The position numbers and the translations under genes were made by a program. Source: SR-FBR-E99 sp963732365 (GTDB lineage: Bacteria; Bacteroidota; Bacteroidia; Bacteroidales; VadinHA17). Taken from it: a stretch of DNA of 64,000 nucleotides. Below the pieces are notes generated by a model, which worked only from the letters and a program-made list of their open reading frames with translations, was not told the origin of the DNA and did not search any database. Shown here in pieces: positions 41,820 through 53,040 of the stretch (positions are counted from its first letter, which is position 1; each line of letters opens with the position of its first letter). Location: contig CAVSZC010000005.1 of the NCBI GenBank assembly GCA_963732365.1, positions 1,054,001 to 1,118,000 of the forward strand, given 5' to 3'.

Positions 41820-42266
41820 ATGATTGAAATCGACAAGCATAGCAGCTACAAATTATATTGGATTGATTTTTCGAATTCGCAAAAGGAAAAAATTCAAAAC
41901 ACCTTGAATGAGTTGAATCTTAAAGTTCTTGATATTGGGCTGGAACTTGCTGCCTTTTTAAAAGACAAAACGCTTGACGATGCTATTAACAACATAGCAG
42001 ATTATGTGACCTTCCTGTTTGACAAGCATCTGAATATTGATTCAAAGAATGATGTGTCATATGTAATAATCACAAACATCGGATTTATACTGGAACCATT
42101 TTTAATGGTTGATACTGTTCGATTATTAAGAACATATTCAAAGCATACTGGTGTCGTTTTACTTTGGGACGGTCTTGTCCTTGATAATTCACTTTTTTTC
42201 TGGCAAAACAATCCGGAATTCCAAATCAACTTTGCTGATACAAAAATTACTAAAATAGATTTATAG
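41820..42266 (+). CDS. brxF: BrxF-like protein with degenerate Walker A
   Basis: A 148-residue protein at the brxF place of a BREX-3 operon, 2 nt before brxC. Its layout fits BrxF: an opening strand (KLYWIDFS), LKVLDIGLELAAFL, VSYVIITNIGFILEP (the Walker B-like strand), then TGVVLLWDG. However, the usual GxxGxGKT loop is absent: the opening reads IDFSNSQKEK. The ATG at 41820 is preferred over a TTG at 41814. Identification rests on position and pattern. Confidence 0.65.
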   Translation: MIEIDKHSSYKLYWIDFSNSQKEKIQNTLNELNLKVLDIGLELAAFLKDKTLDDAINNIADYVTFLFDKHLNIDSKNDVSYVIITNIGFILEPFLMVDTVRLLRTYSKHTGVVLLWDGLVLDNSLFFWQNNPEFQINFADTKITKIDL

Positions 42267-42268
42267 TC

Positions 42269-45200
42269 ATGAAATACAAGGAACTGATTCATTTTGAGCC
42301 AATAACATCTGTTGTAAAACTTGTAGATTCTGGGCGGAAGGACGTAGCTGAAAATCTTGTCAAGACTTTTGTCTTTTCAAAGAAAATCAAAGAAGATTTG
42401 ACTGAAGTTATAATTAAAAATCTTGCTCCAGGTTCGAAAAAAGAGAAGAAGGGTATCCAGATTGTCGGTAGTTACGGAACCGGGAAATCACATTTAATGG
42501 CACTTGTTTCCGCAATAGCTGAAAATGCAGATTTTGTTGCTTTACTCCCTGATAAGGACATCAAGGATTCTTTCACAAAGATTGCCGGTAAGTATAAAGT
42601 ACTTCGATTCGAAATTGGAACCGACAGACCTCTGAAGGATATTGTTTTTTCACAACTGGAGAGATTCCTGAAAAGCGAGGGCGTTAATTATAAATTTGAC
42701 ACTACATCTTCATTTAGCTGGAAGGAGCTTATACAGAAGATGATGGCTGAGTTCGAAGAGGTATTTCCGGATAACCATTTACTGGTAGTCATCGATGAGT
42801 TGTTGGAATATCTTAAAGGTCGAACCCCTAACGAACTAAGTTACGATTTGATGCTTATGCGTCAACTGGGCGAGGCATGCGATAATTCAAGATTTAAGCT
42901 AATGTTTGGTGTGCAGGAACTTTTATACAGGTCACCGGAATTTCAGCACCAGGCTGAGATATTAAACAAGGTTGAAGACAGATATGATGACTTGATTATA
43001 ACCAAAGAAGATGTTGCTTTTGTTGTAAAAGAGCGATTGCTTAAAAAGGATGAGCATCAAAAGGCAGCAATCAGAGACCATCTTCTGAAGTTTGCTCATT
43101 TATTCGAAGGGATTAATGGAAATCTCAATGACTATGTTGATTTATTCCCGGTCCACCCTTCATATATTAGTTATTTTGAAAGAATTAAGCACGGAAAAAG
43201 TCAGCGTGAAATACTAAAAATTCTAAGTGCCACATTTGAAGAACTCCTTAGTAATGAGGTCCCGAAAGATAATCCTGGTTTGATAACATACGATATGTAC
43301 TGGGAAGACCTGGCAAATAACCCTTCCATGTTGGTATTTCCTGATATCCGGACAGTAAAAGACAAAGTAGAAATAGTTTATGACCGTATTAACGCACATT
43401 TTACCGGAGCGAGAAGCAACAGGAAGAAGCTGGCAACAAGTATTACAAATGCTTTGGCAATTAAAATTCTTTGTGATGACCTGGATAAAAAAAATGGAGC
43501 CACTGTCCATGGTCTTAAAGAGGACATCTGCCTAACTATATCAGGTGTTAATGATGCTGACTTTTTGATGGCTAACATTGAAAGTACTGCAAGCCAAGTT
43601 GTGTCTGCGACTGCTGGACAATACGTTGATAGGGACCAAATAAGTTCAGAGTTTTATATACGTGTAGAAGGTGGTATAAATATTCAGCAGGTTATAAAAG
43701 ACTATGCCGATGAAGTAATTAAAAGAAATCCTGACCAGGCTGACCAATATTATTTTGATTTCTTGCAGTATATTCTTTCTCTTCAACAGAATACGTATAG
43801 GACTGGATTTAAAATATGGGAAGACAGTCTTGAGTGGAAAGACAAAAAAGCATTCCGTTTGGGATACATTTTTTTCGGTAATCCAAATGAAAGAAGTACC
43901 ACTGAACCCATACAGCAGTATTACATCTTTTTCTGCCCAGTTTTTAATTCAATTGAAAGAAATGACCAGGCAGACGAAGTATATTTTGAAATGGCTGAAC
44001 TTAGCTATGAGTTTAAGGAACTTATCTGCCTTTATGGAGCAGCCAAAGCAAAAGAAATTTCCGCTTCAACAAATCAGAAAAATCTGTTCAGAGACCAGAT
44101 TAAAGACTATCTAAGCCAAGCAATTAATACTTTCGAAAAAGAGTATGTTGGTAAATCCAAAGTATATTACAAGGGCGAAGCAAAAGCACTAAAATCCTTC
44201 CCACTACTGGGTGAAGGAACAACAAAAGATGTGATTTTCAGAGATATTGCTGCCCGTGTACTTAACAAGTATTTCAATGATAGCTTCCCCGATTATCCGG
44301 TTTTTACGGACCTCATGCGACCGATGACTAAGGATAACTATGATGTGATGATAAAGAATGCTTTAATCAAAATCATTAAATCAACACAACCGAACAGAGA
44401 TGGTGAAGCAATATTATCCGGTATGGGTTTATGGAATGGACAACGAATCGATACACAGCATTCAAAGTATGCTGATAGCATCAGAAAGAAATTAAAGGAA
44501 AAAGGTCATGGCAAGGTGCTTAACCGTGAAGAAATAATCTTTGCTCATTATGCACCTCATAATCTCTGGTACTCGAAAGATTTTAAGATTAATCACCAGT
44601 TGGAATTTATTGTCTTGTCTGCAATGGTGTTTGCCGGGGATATTGAAATATCATGGTCTAATAGCAGGTCTTTAACAGCATCTTCTGTTGATGATTTACA
44701 GCTTATTTCGGATGAAGACATGTTTTCTTACCAGAATATCAAAGAACCTAAAGGGATACCTGCAAAGCATCTTAAAACGCTTTTTGAATGCCTTGGATTG
44801 CCTGATTTAACATCAGAAATTGAAAAGCCTGAAACTGCTGTTAAAATCGTTACAGAGGCAAAGAATATGGTTGAGAGTACAGTAGATGCACGAGCAAAGA
44901 TAATGTCTGGTCTTAAATGCAAGTCTATTAATCTGCTGAATTCGAAAGATGAAGAAGATTATAAGACAAAACTCGATGCACTTTCTGGTATGCTTGACAA
45001 GATTCAATCATATAATACTTATGGCAAGATAAAAAGTTTTAGTTATACAACTGATGAACTCAACGAAACATTTGAGGCATACTCATTATGTAAAACAGTT
45101 GAAAATCTTGACGGATTAGCTAAGAAGTTTGAAAAACTAATCAACTATCTCAGCCAGGCATTATCTTATGTTATCGAGAGTGAACAACCTCTCTTTAATG

Positions 45201-45934
45201 ACATGAGTAAAACAATCAACGAATTGTCAGCCAAACTGACATCAGGAAAGGAAAACGAAATAAAAAAATATGAAGCACTACTGAATTCACTCATTGACAG
45301 GTATGCCAGATATTACCACGCTTATTATTTAAAATGCAGATTATCAACAAATGATGCCAGTTCAAAAGAGCGAATACTTGGTTCAGAGAAGAAAAGGATT
45401 TGTGATATTATAAAAGATGCTGAATTCATTACGGCAACAGATTACCAGAACTGGTTGAATATAATCACCTCACTCAAAGAAGCGGACCTCTCTATTACTT
45501 TGCAAAAGGTGAAGGAGGAGCCGTATCAGGATTTCAATCCTCGTGAATATTATGGCAAGCCAAACTATAAAATCTCAGAACTGGAAGAACAACTTGACGA
45601 TATTCTTGAAAAATGGGTTGTTGCTATGAGGTCTATATTTAAAGACCCAAGTGTTAAAAATAACATTGAACTTCTAAAAGCAAGTGAGAAGAAAATGGTT
45701 GAAGCATTCCGGGATGAAAAGATTGAACTTACTATCGATAATGCCCAATCTTTACGAAACCTTATATCAACCCTATCTAAAGGAATTGACAAGGTCGAAA
45801 TCACAATTGATGATATCAAAAAACAATTGAACAGACCAGTAACTCCTGGTGAAGCAATCGAGATTCTAACTGCTTATATAGATAGCCTTTGCGCTGGTAA
45901 GGAGAGGAATAAAGTACGAATAATAATTAAATAA
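42269..45934 (+). CDS. brxC: BREX-3 ATPase BrxC/PglY
   Basis: A 1221-residue AAA-type ATPase. Walker A is GSYGTGKS (67-74) and Walker B is LLVVIDELLEYL (about 171-182), typical of BrxC/PglY (DUF6079). Length agrees with the family (about 1200). BrxC is needed for phage exclusion and for methylation in known BREX systems. Complete reading frame; the next gene begins 4 nt later. Confidence 0.88.
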   Translation: MKYKELIHFEPITSVVKLVDSGRKDVAENLVKTFVFSKKIKEDLTEVIIKNLAPGSKKEKKGIQIVGSYGTGKSHLMALVSAIAENADFVALLPDKDIKDSFTKIAGKYKVLRFEIGTDRPLKDIVFSQLERFLKSEGVNYKFDTTSSFSWKELIQKMMAEFEEVFPDNHLLVVIDELLEYLKGRTPNELSYDLMLMRQLGEACDNSRFKLMFGVQELLYRSPEFQHQAEILNKVEDRYDDLIITKEDVAFVVKERLLKKDEHQKAAIRDHLLKFAHLFEGINGNLNDYVDLFPVHPSYISYFERIKHGKSQREILKILSATFEELLSNEVPKDNPGLITYDMYWEDLANNPSMLVFPDIRTVKDKVEIVYDRINAHFTGARSNRKKLATSITNALAIKILCDDLDKKNGATVHGLKEDICLTISGVNDADFLMANIESTASQVVSATAGQYVDRDQISSEFYIRVEGGINIQQVIKDYADEVIKRNPDQADQYYFDFLQYILSLQQNTYRTGFKIWEDSLEWKDKKAFRLGYIFFGNPNERSTTEPIQQYYIFFCPVFNSIERNDQADEVYFEMAELSYEFKELICLYGAAKAKEISASTNQKNLFRDQIKDYLSQAINTFEKEYVGKSKVYYKGEAKALKSFPLLGEGTTKDVIFRDIAARVLNKYFNDSFPDYPVFTDLMRPMTKDNYDVMIKNALIKIIKSTQPNRDGEAILSGMGLWNGQRIDTQHSKYADSIRKKLKEKGHGKVLNREEIIFAHYAPHNLWYSKDFKINHQLEFIVLSAMVFAGDIEISWSNSRSLTASSVDDLQLISDEDMFSYQNIKEPKGIPAKHLKTLFECLGLPDLTSEIEKPETAVKIVTEAKNMVESTVDARAKIMSGLKCKSINLLNSKDEEDYKTKLDALSGMLDKIQSYNTYGKIKSFSYTTDELNETFEAYSLCKTVENLDGLAKKFEKLINYLSQALSYVIESEQPLFNDMSKTINELSAKLTSGKENEIKKYEALLNSLIDRYARYYHAYYLKCRLSTNDASSKERILGSEKKRICDIIKDAEFITATDYQNWLNIITSLKEADLSITLQKVKEEPYQDFNPREYYGKPNYKISELEEQLDDILEKWVVAMRSIFKDPSVKNNIELLKASEKKMVEAFRDEKIELTIDNAQSLRNLISTLSKGIDKVEITIDDIKKQLNRPVTPGEAIEILTAYIDSLCAGKERNKVRIIIK

Positions 45935-45938
45935 CATT

Positions 45939-48554
45939 ATGGCTGAACAGATAAAATGTCTTGGGAAATCTTTTACCAGTGATGATGAGCGAAGAGAATA
46001 TTATCGTGATGAACTAAGAAAATTACTTCCAGAACTTAAGAAAATTGATGGATTTCCCATAGGTGAGGATGAAGATATTATTGAATTAAGTGACCCCCCA
46101 TACTATACAGCATGTCCAAATCCTTGGTTGAATGATTTCATCATTGAATGGGAGAACGAAAAAGCAAACCAACATGGAAGAAAGGACGCTTTTCATGTTA
46201 ATGAGCCTTATTCAAGTGATGTGAGTGAAGGGAAAAACAATCCAATTTTTAATGGTCATAGCTACCATACCAAAGTACCACATCCAGCAATAATGAGATA
46301 CATACTGCACTATACACAGCCAGGGGATATCGTATTTGATGGTTTTGCGGGGACAGGAATGGCAGGTGTTGCAGCACAATGCTGTGCTGCTCCAGATGCA
46401 AATGTAAAGTCAGAAATAGAAAAAGACTTTAACCAAAATGGATTAAAATTAATTTGGGGACCACGAAAAGCTATCATTTCCGATTTAGCCCCTATTGCGA
46501 CTTTTATCAGTTCACAGTACAATAGGAAACTTGAAACAGACAAATTTGGAGATGAATTTTATAAAGTTTTTGACCAAGCCATCAAAAAATATTCTTGGTT
46601 GTACGAAACCAAACATAAGTCTGGTGGTAAAGGTAAAATAAATTATACTGTCTGGAGTGAGGTGTTTTCATGTCCCTTTTGTGAATGTAATCTTATATTT
46701 TATGAGGTTGCTTTTGATTCATCTGAAGGGAAAATGCTCGATTCTTTTACTTGTACTTCTTGTAAGAGTAATTTAAATAAAGCTGATTTAAACAGATTGC
46801 ATCATACGATATATGACTCTATTCAAAAGAAGACCATCCAACAAAATAAGTACGTACCTGTTTTAATAAACTATTCTGTCGGAAAAAGACGATATGAGAA
46901 AAAACCTGATGCTGAAGATTTGAAAATAATAGAAAGAGCACAGATGGAACTAAATTCAATAGATAAAAAAGAATTAAGTTCTTACCCCATGATGTTTGTC
47001 GGTGGTGAAGGCTGGGGTGATATTTTTAGGACAGGATATCATTATGGTATTACACATACACATCACTTTTATACAGATAGAAATCTCTTATCAATAGCAT
47101 ATCTATGGAATTCATGCAATAATCCCCATATCAAATGGATATTAACTTCAATCTTGAATTATGTCAACAAAAAACAATCCTATACTGGAGGCGGAGGAGG
47201 AATGCCTGGTGTTTTTTATATAGCATCACTTGTTCAAGAAAAAAATGTTTTTGATGTCTTTAAAAGAAAAGCTGAAAACATTATTAAACTTTTTAAAGAT
47301 TATAAACCGAATCAAAATAATTCTCTTATTTCTACATCTTCAGCAAATAGTCAAATGCTAAATAATAGTTCAGTTGATTACATTTTTGTAGACCCACCAT
47401 TTGGTTCTAATATTATGTATTCCGAGGGTAGTTTTTTATGGGAATCTTGGCTAAAAGTATTTACAAATAATAAAATGGAAGCCATTGAGAACAAATCTCA
47501 AAATAAAAACCTTATTTCTTACAATAGCATTATGTCTTCTTGTTTTAGCGAATTCTATAGAATTTTAAAACCTGGAAAATGGATGACTGTTGAATTTAGT
47601 AACACGAGTGCATCAGTTTGGAATGGAATTCAAACATCAATTCAAAGAGTGGGATTTATTATTGCAAATGTTTCCGCTCTTGATAAGAAACAAGGGGGGT
47701 TCAAAGGAGTAACAACTCCGACTGCTGTTCAGCAAGATTTGGTTATTAGCTGTTACAAGCCATCCTCCGATTTTGAAAACAAATTCAATACCTATCAGGG
47801 TGATAAAGTTGTTTGGGATTTTATAAGTGAGCACTTGCGCCATCTTCCGATACATATAAAAAAGGAAAGTAATACAACTGTGATTATAGAACGCAGTCCC
47901 AAAATATTATTCGATAGACTTATTACTTTTTATCTTATGCGTGGTTTGCCAATACCCATTGATGCCAAAGATTTTCAGGAAGGATTGAAACAACGTTTTA
48001 TTGAACGTGATGGCATGTTTTTTATAGATGAACAAGTGATTGAATATGACGATAAAAAAGCTAATGCACCAAATGTAATTCAAGTAAGCTGGCAAATAGC
48101 AACTGAAAGCGAAGGAGTTGAATGGCTTAAACGTGAACTAAAAAATAAACCTTTAAAATACCAAGATATACAACCAAAATGGATGCAAGCTATAACTGCT
48201 ATAAGAAAAGGTGACATTCTTCCAGAATTAAGGGATTTGCTGCAACAGAATTTCATAGAAGAATCAGGCGGTTTTTGGCGAGTTCCAGATTTGAATGAAG
48301 CTACAGATAGGGAGTTTTTACGAAATAAGATTTTAATACGGGAATTCGATGGGTACATAGAAATAGCGAATAACCCAAAAGCTAAAAAAATGAAAGAGGT
48401 GCGTGTGGAGGCTCTTCGTGCCGGATTCAAAAGTTGCTGGGAAACCAAAGATTTTGAAATAATTATAAGGTTATCTGAGAAAATTCCACAAAACCTGCTG
48501 TTGGAAGACGAACAATTATTAATGTACTACGATATAGCAAAAGACAAAGTATAA
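45939..48554 (+). CDS. pglX: BREX-3 adenine-specific DNA methyltransferase (PglXI-like)
   Basis: An 871-residue N6-adenine methyltransferase: SAM motif FDGFAGTG (133-140), catalytic DPPF (485-488), and the SDPPYYTACPNPW N-terminal signature (about 51-63) of the DUF1156-like/PglXI branch. A CxxC...CxxC zinc site is inserted (CPFCECNL...CTSCKS). In BREX it methylates host DNA at a non-palindromic site to mark self. It shares its stop with the start of the DUF262 gene (ATGA). Confidence 0.9.
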   Translation: MAEQIKCLGKSFTSDDERREYYRDELRKLLPELKKIDGFPIGEDEDIIELSDPPYYTACPNPWLNDFIIEWENEKANQHGRKDAFHVNEPYSSDVSEGKNNPIFNGHSYHTKVPHPAIMRYILHYTQPGDIVFDGFAGTGMAGVAAQCCAAPDANVKSEIEKDFNQNGLKLIWGPRKAIISDLAPIATFISSQYNRKLETDKFGDEFYKVFDQAIKKYSWLYETKHKSGGKGKINYTVWSEVFSCPFCECNLIFYEVAFDSSEGKMLDSFTCTSCKSNLNKADLNRLHHTIYDSIQKKTIQQNKYVPVLINYSVGKRRYEKKPDAEDLKIIERAQMELNSIDKKELSSYPMMFVGGEGWGDIFRTGYHYGITHTHHFYTDRNLLSIAYLWNSCNNPHIKWILTSILNYVNKKQSYTGGGGGMPGVFYIASLVQEKNVFDVFKRKAENIIKLFKDYKPNQNNSLISTSSANSQMLNNSSVDYIFVDPPFGSNIMYSEGSFLWESWLKVFTNNKMEAIENKSQNKNLISYNSIMSSCFSEFYRILKPGKWMTVEFSNTSASVWNGIQTSIQRVGFIIANVSALDKKQGGFKGVTTPTAVQQDLVISCYKPSSDFENKFNTYQGDKVVWDFISEHLRHLPIHIKKESNTTVIIERSPKILFDRLITFYLMRGLPIPIDAKDFQEGLKQRFIERDGMFFIDEQVIEYDDKKANAPNVIQVSWQIATESEGVEWLKRELKNKPLKYQDIQPKWMQAITAIRKGDILPELRDLLQQNFIEESGGFWRVPDLNEATDREFLRNKILIREFDGYIEIANNPKAKKMKEVRVEALRAGFKSCWETKDFEIIIRLSEKIPQNLLLEDEQLLMYYDIAKDKV

Positions 48555-50233
48555 TGAAAGCAGATGCCCTCAACTTAACCTCGACTTTAAACAGTGCTGA
48601 AGTTGATTATTACACTATACCTCAATATCAAAGACCATATACCTGGGTAAATGAGAATTTTGAAGTACTGTGGGAAGACCTTTTAGAATCCTATAATGAT
48701 TACAACGCTGCAAAATCTGAAGAAAAACCTACGGAAACTTACTTTTTAGGACCTGTTGTTTTTGTAAAGAACACAGTTAAAAGGTCATTCGACATAATTG
48801 ATGGACAACAAAGAGTATCCACGTTCCATATTATTTTATGGTATCTATACCGAAGATTGACAGATACAACTGAACGTGCAAGAATTAATCAAATTTTGAC
48901 ATTCGTTGGGGCTGAACCTAAACTTAAAGTTTCATCAAAAGATGCAACAACATTTTTGCAAATTCGTGAATCAAATAACCCAATCGATTCTATAAGCAAG
49001 ATGGCTGATTGCGCCAATTTCTTCCGTTTAAAAATTGCTGAACTAACAGACCCTAAATCTTTTTCAGAATTTTTACGAGAAAATACCCAATTTATTGTCA
49101 TTGTTGCTGATGATTATGCTAAAGCATGGGATTTGTTTATTGGAATAAATGGGAAAGGTGAGCCACTTAATCCGACAGACTTGGTAAAAGCATTTGTTTG
49201 TGGGCAGAGTGAAGTTGGAGACCAAGCGGGAGCAATATGGGAAGAAAACATTCTCCCCTTAGGAATTAATTCGACTGCATTTTTACTTTTCTTGACAAGA
49301 TTCCAAGCAAAGAAATATATTTCAGAAAATGCCCTCTTCCGAGAAATATGTAAACTTTTCCCCAGTAATCTAAGTACCCTTGAAATAGCAAAGCATGCAA
49401 GAATCTTCAATTTGTTTTGGCTTTATCCTATTGAACAGTTAAATACCCAAATAGAAGGTTTGATTTTATCTCAAAATGGTAAAAAATCACTTCGTATTTT
49501 ACGTGATTTAGCAAGAAGAGATTTTACCACACTTATCTTTCAGTATCACAAATACTTCGGTATAAAAGAAATATTTGATGAATCGTTTCTTAATATGTTG
49601 GTCACTTATCAAATGAGAATGTCGATAGCAAGGAAAAGGTCAAGAGAAAAGAAATTTATTGGTGAATTTAAAGAAGCCATATTTCTCCCAGATAGAAGTG
49701 ATAAAGAAACCTTGGAAGAGGAAGTAAGGATAAATAATGAGAAACTCATTGCATTAAATCGCATCAAACAGTTTCTTAGTTCTGACGCTCCCGATGATAA
49801 ATCATTTGAAGGTTATGTAAAATTAGCTGGCTACCATGGGAATTATCCAGCGAGAATAATTCTTCGAGATTATGAAGAAGGGAAAAGAGGAAATAAAATG
49901 ATAATTGACTACCAAATTGAGCATTTGATGCCTGAGTCTGGCACTCCTTTCTGGTACAAGGCAGCGGAGGTTTTGGATTCCAAAGGTATTCCTGATAAAA
50001 CAGCATATGCTAACATTGTCAACAACATAGGAAATCTTTTTATAATTGATGCAACAACCAATAACCAAGTAAAAAATTTTGATTATCTAATCAAAAAGGG
50101 ATTTTACCAAGAATATCTTATAGATTGGTCCATTGCAAGAATAACATTAGACAAAGAATCTTGGATTACTATGGATATTGACAACAGAGCGATTGAAATC
50201 GCCAGATGGGCAAGAAACAATTGGAAATTTTAA
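48554..50233 (+). CDS. DUF262-DUF1524 (GmrSD-like) restriction protein
   Basis: A 559-residue protein with an N-terminal DUF262 domain (YYTIPQYQRPYTW, then FDIIDGQQRVST: the NTPase-type DGQQR loop) and a C-terminal DUF1524 His-Asn-His-like part (DYQIEHLMPESG, then NNIGNLFII). This is the build of fused GmrSD/BrxU type IV restriction enzymes that cut modified phage DNA. Overlapped with pglX, so cotranslated. It interrupts the standard BREX-3 order between pglX and brxHII. Confidence 0.85.
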   Translation: MKADALNLTSTLNSAEVDYYTIPQYQRPYTWVNENFEVLWEDLLESYNDYNAAKSEEKPTETYFLGPVVFVKNTVKRSFDIIDGQQRVSTFHIILWYLYRRLTDTTERARINQILTFVGAEPKLKVSSKDATTFLQIRESNNPIDSISKMADCANFFRLKIAELTDPKSFSEFLRENTQFIVIVADDYAKAWDLFIGINGKGEPLNPTDLVKAFVCGQSEVGDQAGAIWEENILPLGINSTAFLLFLTRFQAKKYISENALFREICKLFPSNLSTLEIAKHARIFNLFWLYPIEQLNTQIEGLILSQNGKKSLRILRDLARRDFTTLIFQYHKYFGIKEIFDESFLNMLVTYQMRMSIARKRSREKKFIGEFKEAIFLPDRSDKETLEEEVRINNEKLIALNRIKQFLSSDAPDDKSFEGYVKLAGYHGNYPARIILRDYEEGKRGNKMIIDYQIEHLMPESGTPFWYKAAEVLDSKGIPDKTAYANIVNNIGNLFIIDATTNNQVKNFDYLIKKGFYQEYLIDWSIARITLDKESWITMDIDNRAIEIARWARNNWKF

Positions 50234-50238
50234 ATTTT

Positions 50239-53040
50239 ATGATTTATCAGGGCAAACAAATTGAAATACTGACCCGGAAAAAAATCTTCGGCAAAACAAT
50301 CGTTCAAATACGAATTTTGAGCACGGGTGAGTTATTGGATGTACCTGAAAGTGAGTTAAGCCATTACAATGGACAGATTTCTGGTTCTGAAATCACATTT
50401 CGAGCAATTGCAAGCCGGATTAAAAGTGAAGTTTCAAAGCAAAGCATGCTTTCCCCGTTCGAAAGTAATGTAATTCCTCTTCCTCATCAGATACTTGCTT
50501 TAGAAAAAATCATGTCCGGACAGTTCATGCGCTTCCTTATTGCTGATGAAGTTGGGATGGGTAAAACAATTGAAGCTGGTCTTGTTTTGAAAGAGTTAAA
50601 ACTTCGTGGAATAGTTAAGCGGACCATGGTTGTGGTTCCGAAATCAGCGATGTTGCAGTGGAAGCAGGAGATGAAAAAACACTTCAATGAAACATTCAAC
50701 ATTTACGATAGTGAACTAATCAACACACTTACCAGAACTTTTACCCGGCTGGATGCAGATAATGAAATTAACATCTGGTCGCAACATAATCAGCTTATCG
50801 TATCAATGGATGCTCTAAAACCTATTGAATCAAGGCAGGGATGGTCCAAAGAGAAGGTGGAAGAATATAACAAGTATCGTATTCAAAGTGTAATTGATGC
50901 TGACTTCGATTTATTGATTATTGATGAATGTCACAAAGTTGGTGGAAGTACTCTGACTGTTGGACGGCATCAAATGGCAGATATTCTATGTAATGCCATT
51001 CCAAATGTTTTATTATTGTCTGCTACTCCGCATAGGGGTAAATCAGACCATTTCAGAAGAATTCTTCAACTATTGGATGCTGATGCATTTGCCGGCGAAG
51101 GTATGCCACGAATTCCCGAATTAGAACCATATGTTGTACGTACAGAAAAACGCCAGGCTATTGATTACAACGGGAAGCAATTATTCAACAAGCGAAATAC
51201 CGTAACAGTTGAGGTTGCCTATCATCCGGAGAAACATAAGAAACAGCAAAAACTTTATGGTACTGTAACAGAATATGTAGTAAACGGTTTCAATCTCGCT
51301 CAGCAGACTAAAAACACTTCCTATGGATTTGTCATGTTGCTTTTCCAGCGAATGATGAGCAGCTCAACACAGGCAATTCTAAATGCAATGGAAAAACGTG
51401 CTGCCAGACTTGCTAACGAAAAAGGAGAGGTAAATAAGGAAAATATAATCGCAAATCTTAATGAATTTGGCTACGATGGGCAGTATGAGATGGACTTTGA
51501 AACCAAAGTATTAACGCTTGTAGAAGAAACCGTAGCCAACTATGATACTGAACTTGAAACACTAAAGAGTCTAATCAAGAGTGCCAAGGATTGTTTAGAT
51601 ACTGAAAGTGATGCTAAAGTTGATTACCTGTTTGATAAACTGACTGAACTAAAACGGAAGGAAGATAATCCGGAACTCAAATTCCTCATCTTCACTGAAT
51701 TTACTGCTACTCAGTTTATGCTGAAGAAAGTCCTCCAGGAAAAAGGCGGCTATATCTGTGAGCATATCAACGGTTCAATGGAATTTGAAGACAGAGTCGA
51801 TGCCTTAAGGAATTTCAAAGGTAAAACTCAGATACTGATTTCAACCGATGCTGCCGGGGAGTCATTAAACATGCAGTTTGCGTATATAGTAATCAATTAT
51901 GACATGCCATGGAACCCGATGGTAGTTGAACAAAGAATTGGCAGGGTTGACAGGATTGGGCAGACAAAAAATGTACTTGCTTTAAATCTGTTACTTGATA
52001 ATTCAATCGATAAACGGGTTTATGAAGTAATTGAGATTAAACTCAATCAGATAATGAAGGAGCTGGGCATTGATAAAACATCTGATGTTCTTGACAGCAC
52101 AATTGAAAGAGAAAGTATCAATAAACTTTATTTGACATCGCTATTATCACCAGATAAGTTCGAAAAGGAAAGCCAGAATTGGCTTAATGAAATAAGAAAT
52201 AAATTAAGAAACTATAGAAGTACAGAGGGTGCATTACCTACACTCGAAACAAAAAGCATTACAACCGAGAAGACAGACAATGTTAAATACAGTCCTCTTC
52301 CAACCTGGCTTGAAATAATGGTCAAGAATTATTTAAAAACAAAAGTAATAGCATATAATAATCTGATTGATGGAGTACGTTTCACTTTCCCAGGTTTCAA
52401 AGAGCAGATTTACACATTCAATATCAAAGAGAGTATAAATAATCCAATACCGGAACCACTAAGTTTGCAACATGAAATAATCCAAACAGTACTTTCAGAA
52501 GCGGTACCCGCTGATATTAATCAACCGATACCAATTATAAAAATCGAAACTATCGAAAATGTCCGTGGAGTATGGTCTCTTTGGCATCTTATTGTGAAGA
52601 ACAGGTATGAGGAACAGCAATATGTCACTCCTTTGTTTGTGTCAACAGATAATGATTTATTCCCGGCATTTGCAGATGACGTTTGGCAAAAGATTTCAAC
52701 GAGTGACGAAAATATAACCATTAAGGGGGCACTTCTCCCACCGGATGTTAAACCACTTCTTGAAAAGCAGACTGAAATCGTTGAGGGTGTACTAAGAGTA
52801 AAATATCAGGAACTTGAATCTCTAATCCTTTCGAACACTCAACGTATAAAGCAGAACAAAGAGAAAGCATATGATTTTCAATTAAAGCAGTTGAATAAGA
52901 TTGGCATTGAAAATATACGACAATCGAGAATTCAGAGGTTGGAGAAGGAGAAGTACTCATGGGAGAAGAGCCACGAGTTGCAGAAAGAAATAATCCCAGA
53001 CCTAAAGTGTCTTTTGATTTTAAAATTTTCCGATGACTAA
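50239..53040 (+). CDS. brxHII: BREX-3 helicase BrxHII
   Basis: A 933-residue SNF2/RapA-type helicase: DEVGMGKT (103-110), DECH (229-232), LSATPHRG, and the motif V/VI block STDAAGESLNMQ...VEQRIGRVDRIGQ (about 540-580). The start is the ATG at 50239 after the DUF262 stop; an earlier in-frame ATG overlaps it. It overlaps the start of pglZ by 8 nt. In BREX-3 it is a core gene. Confidence 0.88.
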   Translation: MIYQGKQIEILTRKKIFGKTIVQIRILSTGELLDVPESELSHYNGQISGSEITFRAIASRIKSEVSKQSMLSPFESNVIPLPHQILALEKIMSGQFMRFLIADEVGMGKTIEAGLVLKELKLRGIVKRTMVVVPKSAMLQWKQEMKKHFNETFNIYDSELINTLTRTFTRLDADNEINIWSQHNQLIVSMDALKPIESRQGWSKEKVEEYNKYRIQSVIDADFDLLIIDECHKVGGSTLTVGRHQMADILCNAIPNVLLLSATPHRGKSDHFRRILQLLDADAFAGEGMPRIPELEPYVVRTEKRQAIDYNGKQLFNKRNTVTVEVAYHPEKHKKQQKLYGTVTEYVVNGFNLAQQTKNTSYGFVMLLFQRMMSSSTQAILNAMEKRAARLANEKGEVNKENIIANLNEFGYDGQYEMDFETKVLTLVEETVANYDTELETLKSLIKSAKDCLDTESDAKVDYLFDKLTELKRKEDNPELKFLIFTEFTATQFMLKKVLQEKGGYICEHINGSMEFEDRVDALRNFKGKTQILISTDAAGESLNMQFAYIVINYDMPWNPMVVEQRIGRVDRIGQTKNVLALNLLLDNSIDKRVYEVIEIKLNQIMKELGIDKTSDVLDSTIERESINKLYLTSLLSPDKFEKESQNWLNEIRNKLRNYRSTEGALPTLETKSITTEKTDNVKYSPLPTWLEIMVKNYLKTKVIAYNNLIDGVRFTFPGFKEQIYTFNIKESINNPIPEPLSLQHEIIQTVLSEAVPADINQPIPIIKIETIENVRGVWSLWHLIVKNRYEEQQYVTPLFVSTDNDLFPAFADDVWQKISTSDENITIKGALLPPDVKPLLEKQTEIVEGVLRVKYQELESLILSNTQRIKQNKEKAYDFQLKQLNKIGIENIRQSRIQRLEKEKYSWEKSHELQKEIIPDLKCLLILKFSDD

